A stretch of DNA of 64,000 bases from Nemertoderma westbladi (lineage: Eukaryota; Xenacoelomorpha; Nemertodermatida; Nemertodermatidae), in contig JAUCBJ010001139.1 in NCBI GenBank assembly GCA_032718475.1, positions 1 to 64,000 on the forward strand. The letters are read 5' to 3'. Below, piece after piece: positions 56,991 through 64,000 of the stretch. The notes beneath the pieces were generated by a model. It worked only from the letters and a program-made list of their open reading frames with translations, searched no databases and was not told where the DNA came from. Numbering within the stretch: position 1 is the first letter of the stretch; every line of letters starts with the position of its first letter. The translations under genes and the position numbers were made by a program.

Positions 56991-57234
56991 AGAGACAGGG
57001 GGGAAACCTGGATGCAAATCCCGCCTTGGCGAGTTAATATCCCGCCTCAATATTAATTTCTCAATTTAGGGAAAGGAGCAGGTTACAGTGGCACGTTATT
57101 TTAACCAAAACAATAAACTAAACACAATAGAACAGGATACAGTTTTATTTTTGAGAGTAATCATCTGTTATTTGCGTCCAATTTCCCCTGGAGAGGGATG
57201 AATTTGTATTGTGTCCAGTCCCTCCCCTTCTCTG
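56991..57234 (+). mobile_element. MITE with G/C-rich ends, copy 2, TSD TGAGTTT
   Basis: AGAGACAGGGGGG at the left, CCCTCCCCTTCTCTG at the right. TGAGTTT is duplicated at 56984-56990 and 57235-57241. Same body as 38964-39236 (reverse). Includes the shared module at 57067-57118. The G/C runs are much shorter than in copy 1. Confidence 0.85.
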
Positions 57235-57823
57235 TGAGTTTGAGTTTTTTAACGAATTGCTTTGAATCCCTCTGCAAAGGATCGGTCATTATAAATCCCA
57301 TATAATCCCAAGTGATGACATTGCATTACTCACACTGCGACTCGCGATTACAATATGTCTATGACTCATCACGCCCCAAATACCACTATTCGAAAATCGA
57401 TAATTTAATAAAGTCTACATACAAATTTATTTGGTTAGATTGGGGTGGGCTCACGATATAGAGGATTAAATGAAATTAGGAAAAATATATTAAGTACTAA
57501 AATAAAAATAAATAAATTCATATTAAATTGTGAGAAGCTATAATGCCAGACTCCTACTATTGGAAGCGAGCAAAAACTAATAATTCAAAAATAAATAATT
57601 TAACATTACATTCACTACAACCGTTATAGACCGCCTCCTATACACTACTGGTCGCATTGATAGTCTTAATACTGAAACAAAATACGGATTATATGTCTCC
57701 CAACTATTACATATACATACCACATACGGGTAAGCCGGTAATATGTCATTATGTCATACATGAAGCAGTATTTACCCTGTTATGTTGTCTGTTACTGTTA
57801 CTTATAAAATAATTTTATCGCAG

Positions 57824-57945
57824 GTTCGGACACCCGTTTGAGTTGGCCTTACTGATTCAGAGCTTCGTTATGTTAACTGCAATGTTCGCCCTTCTTTATG
57901 TCTGTTGTAAAAATACGGCTGTTGTAACAAAGACGTCGTTTACAG
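57824..57945 (+). CDS. SLC66A2: SLC66A2 (PQLC1)-like, internal exon
   Basis: Acceptor TTATCGCAG at 57815-57823 and donor GTAAAA at 57946. The exon reads FGHPFELALLIQSFVMLTAM then FALLYVCCKN and SFT; the first base completes a codon from the missing upstream exon, and the last base joins the next exon. It matches the second membrane segment region of vertebrate PQLC1 (FGH-F-x-x-x-LL-QS...SFTDFD). The upstream exon(s), with the first PQ motif, were not found between 56160 and 57820. Confidence 0.85.
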
Positions 57946-58208
57946 GTAAAATGTTCTCATTTTGTAACATTGGGTTCAGATGAATGTAGATAAATCGTTC
58001 CGATGAGTGACTGACTGATACTCAATCCCCATTTTCACTGTTTTTGATCTTGTATGTTGTTCTGTTCTCTCTCTACTGCTATCCACAATCAAAATAATTT
58101 CAAAAAGTAAATTATATGCGGCCCTTTATGCCAGGGATTGCGCACAACGTCTGACGACTTATATTTCCACCCTGGTCCCCCCAAACTCTACTCCCCAGAT
58201 GAAATTCA

Positions 58209-58375
58209 AGTACTCATTTAGCTACCATTTAGTATGCAATGCAGATATGCGTCTTGGCTAGTCCCTTTAAAGCATTCGTGCCGAAAACTCCCTGGACCCC
58301 TTACAGGGATCGAACCCGCGACCTCCGGAGAGACGTAATTTCAAGGTAAACATTTACGCCAATGTGGGAGCGACC
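58209..58375 (-). repeat. tRNA-derived SINE, copy 2 (in SLC66A2 intron)
   Basis: B box GGTTCGATCCC at 58306-58316, a diverged A box at about 58345-58362, and the body GAGTACTTGA / TAAATGGTAGCTAAATGAGT shared with 42893-43066. It is antisense to SLC66A2, within the intron between 57945 and 58750. Confidence 0.85.
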
Positions 58376-58749
58376 ACCTTGTCCATTTAGGATATTATTT
58401 TTTGGTTCTCTATTGTCCATTTAAATATTCAATAATCAACAAAATAATACACAATTAATTAATTATTATATATTATTCAATTAATTATAAATAAGCTGCT
58501 TCTACTACACCCGATCTACTGCACCCGGTCCCCATGGATTTCTGTATTTTGCAGATAATTATCGGGCTAATTGTCGGGCCAGCGAATGTATACCTACATT
58601 ATATCGAAACTAACTAACACAAATTAGTTAAGTCAGTTATCAATTTCTACTATATAGTATAATGTTTATAATTTTATTGTGTTGTTGTTTGTTTATTTTC
58701 GATGCGTTTCGCTTACACTTTTTAGACTACTTTACTTAATGTATTCCAG

Positions 58750-58966
58750 ATTTCGACTATAACAATTTTTGGAAATGGAGTCATCTCTCGGACTACGTTC
58801 TTTGTACGTTGCTGTTCACGACTGCCGTTGGCACGGTGACCTACTTTTTACGGGGGAACTCCAATTACGTTGAGGTCTTAGGATTTGCAGCAGTCGCCCT
58901 GGAGGCCTGTCTGGGAGTGCCGCAGCTGGTTGAAAACTACAACAAACATACCACAATGGGAATGAG
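58750..58966 (+). CDS. SLC66A2: SLC66A2 (PQLC1)-like, exon with second PQ motif
   Basis: Acceptor TATTCCAG, donor GTAGGT. It encodes DFDYNNFWKWSHLSDYVLCT, a membrane segment, then VEVLGFAAVALEACLGVPQL, with the PQ dipeptide of the second PQ-loop, and VENYNKHTTMGMS across the next junction. Agrees with vertebrate PQLC1 in order and length. PQ-loop proteins of the SLC66 family are membrane transporters; vertebrate PQLC1/SLC66A2 is reported at endosome/Golgi membranes. Reading phase is continuous with both flanking exons. Confidence 0.92.
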
Positions 58967-59007
58967 GTAGGTCTAGCAATCGGAAGCAGGTTCGGAAATT
59001 AGTTTCC

Positions 59008-59100
59008 GGAGAATTATATCCCGGACAATTTAGTCCCAGACAATTTAGTCCCGGACAATTTAGTCCCAGGCAATTTAGTCCAGGACAATTCGCTCCCTGA
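59008..59100 (+). repeat. Tandem CAATTTAGTCCCGGA repeat in SLC66A2 intron
   Basis: Six ~16-bp units of GACAATTTAGTCCCRG between the last two exons, 42 bp after the donor site. Confidence 0.85.
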
Positions 59101-59288
59101 CACTACACTGTCCATGTGGTCGTGGTGAGTGACAATCATACAATTATGTTCTGAAACACAGAACCAGCCCATTGCGATATTTTTGTCCTGTTTTTTTTTA
59201 ACTTCAAGTTAAACATACAAAGTTTTAGTTGCAATAAATTAACATTATTAACAACTATTAACAAAATCTACCACCTTATGTTTTTTAG

Positions 59289-59475
59289 TGTCTACATGGT
59301 GTTGGGTTGGTTAGTTGGAGACGTTTCCAAAACAATTTATTTTGTCGTGAAGCAAACTCCCATACAATTTGCGATATGTGGGACAGCCCAGATTGGGATT
59401 GACATACTTATACTGTCCCAAGTTGCATTATACTCCAGCAATCCGGGTCCCATACTAGCCACGTCAAAGAGTTGA
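59289..59475 (+). CDS. SLC66A2: SLC66A2 (PQLC1)-like, terminal exon
   Basis: Acceptor TTTTTTAG at 59281-59288; stop TGA at 59473-59475. Encodes VYMVLGWLVGDVSKTIYFVV, KQTPIQFAICGTAQIGIDIL and ILSQVALYSS, the last two membrane helices of the family (vertebrate: MVLMW-GD-KT-YF, Q-x-x-ICG-x-x-Q). The C-terminal tail is short. AATAAA hexamers follow at 59879 and 60019. Confidence 0.92.
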
Positions 59476-60990
59476 TACAAGTATAGAAGCTAAACCTTCG
59501 CCGACTATCATATAATAGTTGAATAGCCTTTATCTACAATCCCTCCATAGTTTATTGACTGACAGTATCTTATAGATTATTTTATTTTATTTTATTTAGT
59601 AATTTCTTATAATTTAATTTTATTTAATATCTTTTCGTGGCAAATTTGCTAGTCAATCATTGTTCGTAATTTGTTATAGTTTATTTTTACGTAATAATTT
59701 TTATTGAAATTTAATTTTAAATTAATAACTTATAATAATATCTTAAATTTTACACGTATTTAGTTTAACACGTAATTTATGTACTGAATTACCCGTAATT
59801 TAGCATTGGTGCTCGTTTTGCTAACTTGTGCGCTATTTTAGGCGTATTTTAATAATTGGCTAACTGTATTTAATTATTAATAAATAGTCAGTTCAATCTT
59901 ATAATTTTTAATTCCGACATTGCTAACCGCTGTTAGCATTGGCTAACAACGTTACATTTAAGAAATTTACAATGAATTTGAAATTGTTGTACGGCTGTCG
60001 CGGCAAACTCTACAAACAAATAAAGATTTCTAAAAATTAAAATGTTAATTCTATAGCTACTCCTACTAACAGACTGGTCCGGTACTAGTGTGTAAACGGG
60101 ATCAGACTCTCGGGATCGGGATTATCCCGTTTTTCGGGATCGGGGTTACAATTTTGGATTAAATTACTTAAAGTTAATAGTCTATGTAGCGGGATTTGGG
60201 TAACACTCACTTTATCTTACACTTCTGAAATAATAGTAGTAAGATAAAGTTTTATTATTAAAACTTATAAATTAGTTATAAAGTTTTATATTTTATTCCA
60301 AAATTGTAACATTACTCAACGCCGTTAGTATTAGCGAGTTAGTGTCAGCGAGTTGTTATTTAGCACTTTACAACATTAGTGGACATTACAGCATTATATT
60401 GGCCTGTACATTTAGTATTGTATTGGGGATTATTATTTATGTAATGTCCCGACAGCGTGTTGTAAAGTCACGCTGTCATGGTTACCACATAAACAATAGG
60501 ATAGGCCTACTGCATTACCTACCGGTAGGCGGTATAGCTATTAATAACCAGTTGGGCCTAGCTATATTATTAACATGGCTCCAAATGCCACCATAAATAT
60601 AAGCTAATTTATTTATAACATAATTTATGTCATTTTTACAATTATTTATACAGCAACTAATATAATTTGTGCAGTTTCTATCACTTATAATATATATACA
60701 GTATATACAATCATTTCGTAATGTTAAAATTTTGGAATAAAACTACATACATATTTGTTGCAAAGTGCTTTACAGTGTTCTGATCCTCGTGGCTTTATTT
60801 TCACTCACTCACTAACGTTCGTTCGTGTAACAAAGCCGCATTGTAATGTGCTACTTTACTACTTTACACACAAGTATGTAAATAGTTATTGCAATCCAGT
60901 GTAATTATCATTACAGAGCGAAAACTTTACATAATAAAATTATATTTATTTTTTCACAATCACAAGTAAAATAGACTAGTAGTTGCTAAA
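59476..60990. other. 3' flank of SLC66A2 and intergenic
   Basis: Contains two AATAAA sites (59879, 60019) that could end SLC66A2. A small 84-codon plus-strand ORF (60342-60596) with one hydrophobic segment near its start has no known motif and includes ACCGGT/AGGCCT words of the background; not called as a gene. Confidence 0.5.
60945..60950 (-). promoter_or_regulatory. Poly(A) signal of the 61.0-62.7 kb gene
   Basis: AATAAA on the minus strand, 47 bp past the stop codon at 60997. Confidence 0.7.
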
Positions 60991-60996
60991 TAGAAG

Positions 60997-62685
60997 TTAA
61001 TTAGAACTTTCACTTTGAATATCTGGCGACAGTTTGTTGCGCAATGCGCGAACCAGCCCACCGGAACCACTGCTGGTTATACCACGACCCACTTGATCAG
61101 AACTTTCACTTTGAATATCGGGCGACTCAAATTTGCTGCGAATTAAACGCACCCACCCACCGGAACCACTGCTGGGGATACTACCACCCATTTGATCAGA
61201 ACTTTCACTTTGAATGTCGGGCGACACTTTGTTGCGCAATGCGCGAACCAGCCCACCGGAACCACTGCTGGTTATACCACGACCCACATGATCTGAACTT
61301 TCACTTTGAATGTCGGGCGACTCCAATTTGTTGCGCACCTGTTCGCCACTGTTGGGGATATGGTTCTGGAATTCTGCATATCGCTGGGGCACTACTTTTT
61401 CTAAATCAGTTAGTTTTTGGGTAAAATCTTGTAGATTATCAAGTGATTGTAGCATCGCAATGCAGCCCGATTCCTTCCAGGCAGTTTCCACTATTTTCGT
61501 GATGTGGTTTTGAAAAATGTCGTACAATACCCGATTTATGTCAGACTGCTGAAATTCTTTAGAGCTACTCTTCTCCACATAATCTCTAAAGCACCCAAGG
61601 ACAATGTCACAGACCATTTTACGATATCGCTTGTCGTCTAAATATTTTCCAAGGGGAAGTTCACTTTTCTCAAATAAGTTGATGATAAACTTTCTTTGTA
61701 TTCTTTTTGAAATAAGTTCAGGCCTTGCATGCAAGTCCTTAACTGAAATATATTTTTCGGGCCCGCGCAATTCATTCCAATTATTTTCTTGATGACCGAA
61801 GCAATGTATTTCGATCCAGCTAATTGCAGCCCTAAGTAGATTGGGAACCGAGCTGATCTGTGGATCTGTGTGCATCTTGTCCAACTTATACAGGTTGACC
61901 TCTGAAGAAATGTTCTTCCTCGATTCGTAGTCAATGCCTTCCCCCCTATTCAGCAGCACAGTAGTACTTGTATCTGAGTGGGATTGGGATTCATATTTAC
62001 TTATTAATGACATAACGTTTTCTTCCCTCCTTTTAAAGAATTTCCACTGAAGTATGCTGTGACGATCAAAAATCGAGGTAACGGTATTGGCATCAGCTTT
62101 GTTACGAAAATATAATACAACTTCTACGTTGTATGTAAGTCTGTCTTTAACGAATACTTTCACCTTGTTGTGATGTTCGCCTATCTGTTGATAACCCATT
62201 CCTCCAAATACGATGTAAGTATTCATGTCATCCCCATCTGGGGATAACAAATACAAATTGAATTTCTTACCATACAATTCAACCCTAGTATAGAAATATC
62301 CATGTTTTTTCATTGTACCGATATCTTTTTTAACAAATATGGTGAGTTTCACGACGCACTCAAATTCGGCCTGTTTCTCATTCGGATACTTTATCCTTAT
62401 TCTCAACAAATGATTATCCAACAGGTCCTTTTTCTCAATATCTGTTATCCAATAACTGGCTAGTCTAAAAATGGGGTCGGAGTAGGGGAATGTGTAAATT
62501 CCGCTATGAAGGAACTCTTCCAGAGTTTTCCAACTTCCAATATTATTATATTCGAATTGTTCGGTATTTGGGCCCAATATCCTAGGCAGGCGGTTGGGGT
62601 CGGCCAAATCTTCCCAATTGTCTCGAATCATTGCTTCTGATAGTGGACGTTTCCATGGATTCTCGAAACACCACTTGCGCAACAT
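60997..62685 (-). CDS. Uncharacterised 562-residue protein with C-terminal 27-31-residue repeats, single exon
   Basis: Starts MLRKWCFENPWKRPLSEAMI at 62685. No signal peptide or membrane segment. Residues ~1-240 mix strands and charged loops (FECVVKLTIFVKKDIGTMKK, YIVFGGMGYQQIG) and could be a compact beta-rich domain. Residues ~300-440 are helical (ISKRIQRKFIINLFEKSELP, YRKMVCDIVLGCFRDYVEKS). From ~455 to the end there are four repeats of SPDIQSESSDQVGRGITSSG, SGGLVRALRNK, the last one partial. An AATAAA 47 bp after the stop and sustained coding length support a real gene. I do not recognise a family; a lineage-specific or defence-type protein is possible but unproven. Confidence 0.75.
   Translation of the reverse strand: MLRKWCFENPWKRPLSEAMIRDNWEDLADPNRLPRILGPNTEQFEYNNIGSWKTLEEFLHSGIYTFPYSDPIFRLASYWITDIEKKDLLDNHLLRIRIKYPNEKQAEFECVVKLTIFVKKDIGTMKKHGYFYTRVELYGKKFNLYLLSPDGDDMNTYIVFGGMGYQQIGEHHNKVKVFVKDRLTYNVEVVLYFRNKADANTVTSIFDRHSILQWKFFKRREENVMSLISKYESQSHSDTSTTVLLNRGEGIDYESRKNISSEVNLYKLDKMHTDPQISSVPNLLRAAISWIEIHCFGHQENNWNELRGPEKYISVKDLHARPELISKRIQRKFIINLFEKSELPLGKYLDDKRYRKMVCDIVLGCFRDYVEKSSSKEFQQSDINRVLYDIFQNHITKIVETAWKESGCIAMLQSLDNLQDFTQKLTDLEKVVPQRYAEFQNHIPNSGEQVRNKLESPDIQSESSDHVGRGITSSGSGGLVRALRNKVSPDIQSESSDQMGGSIPSSGSGGWVRLIRSKFESPDIQSESSDQVGRGITSSGSGGLVRALRNKLSPDIQSESSN
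61008..61330 (-). repeat. In-frame tandem repeats at 3' end of the 562-codon gene
   Basis: Units of about 87-93 bp. ACTTTCACTTTGAATRTCGG recurs at about 61006, 61098, 61200 and 61296 on the plus strand. Units 1 and 3 (ACCAGCCCACCGGAACCACT) are closer to each other than to unit 2, suggesting duplication of a pair. Confidence 0.88.
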
Positions 62686-62989
62686 TATTTATTTTGTACA
62701 AGCTGCGTTATGATTGATACCACACATACGAAGCCAAAAAATACTTAAATGTTATCTGAAACTGTTATATGATAAATAAATAAGTTGACTTGAACAGATA
62801 AGTTATATTCATTTTCTATTTATTTAAAATTGGTTATTTTTATATTATATTTAAGAATCAGAAGATTGTTACGGATTCTAGAAATACATTGAATTTTTGC
62901 ATAACTTAGATATCAACGAAAGCACGATTTCCTAGTTAGTTCCTGAAAGTCAGTACCTTATCTTAGATGTTGTTGGACGAGCCACGAAA

Positions 62990-63310
62990 GTACACCGTGT
63001 CCTGGAATATTGTAGTAATTCAGTGACACGGAACGTCATTATGCGTCGGGGTGGCTGGAATAAACGTGGTGGGTGGAAAATTTAGGCCTACTTACTTAAC
63101 ATACAGTAAAGACGTACAGGTACAGTAGTATCAACGGCTACCGGTGCTATACTCGGTACACGGTTTTTTATTTCTTTCACTTTCAACTCTCAATTATTAA
63201 GATAAAAAACGTTTATTTACTCATAGTAATAAATGTACTAAATTTTTTAGAAAAAATAATACTGTAGTCGGGGTGTCTGGAATAAGAGAATTGTGGGTGG
63301 ATTTTTTTTC
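62990..63310. repeat. Dispersed motif GGGGTGKCTGGAATAA, two copies
   Basis: CGTCGGGGTGGCTGGAATAA...GGTGGGTGGAAAA at ~63043 and GTCGGGGTGTCTGGAATAAG...GTGGGTGGATTTT at ~63268. CTGGAATAT...GTAATTCAGTGAC just before (63001-63027) also resembles 47371-47412 after the Cobl-like gene. Confidence 0.6.
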
Positions 63311-64000
63311 AAAAATTAATAGCCGTGTCGCCCCGTCTATTCGTGACTCCAGAGTGCGTCCTCTTTAGAGGGTGAGCCATAATGTTTATTTTCGCTTTCA
63401 TTCTTCAGAGCTCCAATGCTTTAAATTAGGCGTCTCCCGTCTGCCCGTCGATATTGCTCCAGTCATACAGCAGTTATTAAATAACCGGTATTAATGAAAA
63501 AATGTAATTGTTAGGAGTAAAATAATGAAATTCGTCGGCAAAAAGTCAAACTATAGTATAGTAAGTAAAAAATATGTGAAAAAACAGATATTTAAGTATG
63601 CCGAAGTCAAGTTAACTAGTCATATAATTTTAGCAGTGTGCTCCTTTCAAACGCGGTTTGAAGCTACTTGTAGAAAAAACTATTCTATTTGTATTTATAA
63701 ACGAGCAGTTCACTATGCCAATGATCTCAAAAACCAAATATTACATAAGCATGTCGAAGATACGATAGTTTGCTGAAACGGCATTTGAATAGAAATACCG
63801 ATCATCACTTTCAGACATCTCGCTTTCCAATTCCCTTCTGATCACTGGAAAGATCATCAAAATCTTATAATGCAAAATAATTACTTAAATATTGCACAAT
63901 GACATCATCACTACAATGGTAATAAGTAGTACTGATTCCAATGTTATGTAAGTCAATAATGCGATCAATAGTAAGTAATTCATCTATCACACTATTCCGC
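63311..64000. other. Window end, no gene supported
   Basis: An 83-codon plus-strand ORF (63525-63776) is Lys/Ile-rich with no motif. It could be an exon of a gene running out of the window but there is no support for that. Confidence 0.4.

Overview
The window is nuclear DNA from an animal, most likely an aquatic invertebrate. Evidence: a spliced SLC66A2/PQLC1-like gene with GT-AG introns, a cordon-bleu (Cobl)-like actin-regulator gene, tRNA-derived SINEs, L2/CR1-type LINEs, a BEL/Pao retroelement and many cut-and-paste DNA transposons. The DNA is AT-rich, and the palindromic words ACCGGT and AGGCCT recur throughout. I could not fix the species.

Layout. 1-2.4 kb: 3' part of an L2/CR1-type LINE with one internal stop. 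4.3-9.1 kb: BEL/Pao-like gag-protease with the reverse transcriptase/RNase H region deleted. 10.9-12.3 kb: a decayed coding relic. 14-15.5 kb: palindrome clusters. 15.8-20.3 kb: a DNA transposon with 20-bp perfect inverted ends; its transposase-like gene carries frameshifts and is cut by a 500-bp foldback element with a perfect 8-bp duplication. 20.9-21.7 kb and 40.6-41.4 kb: two copies of one hAT-like MITE in opposite orientation. 22.3-23.0 kb: minisatellite. 23.75-25.9 kb: intact 717-codon transposase-like ORF. 29-40 kb: a nest of DNA transposons three or four deep around a 1.9-kb minisatellite. 41.5-43.1 kb: another inverted-repeat element flanked by a 12-bp direct repeat.

Genes that look like host genes lie in the last third: an intronless Cobl-like gene (43.3-47.2 kb, plus), an intronless helical protein (55.5-56.2 kb, minus), the last three exons of SLC66A2 (57.8-59.5 kb, plus) and a 562-codon protein with C-terminal repeats (61.0-62.7 kb, minus). 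A second, truncated relative of the 16-19 kb transposase lies at 52.6-53.0 kb, again among its own repeated subterminal motif.

The least explained signal is a ~55-bp module (around AAAGGAGCAGGTTACAGTGG ... TAACCAAAACAATAAACGA) found at about seven places inside at least three unrelated transposon families. No operons, CRISPR arrays or prokaryotic features are present. All calls come from reading the sequence; no database search was possible.
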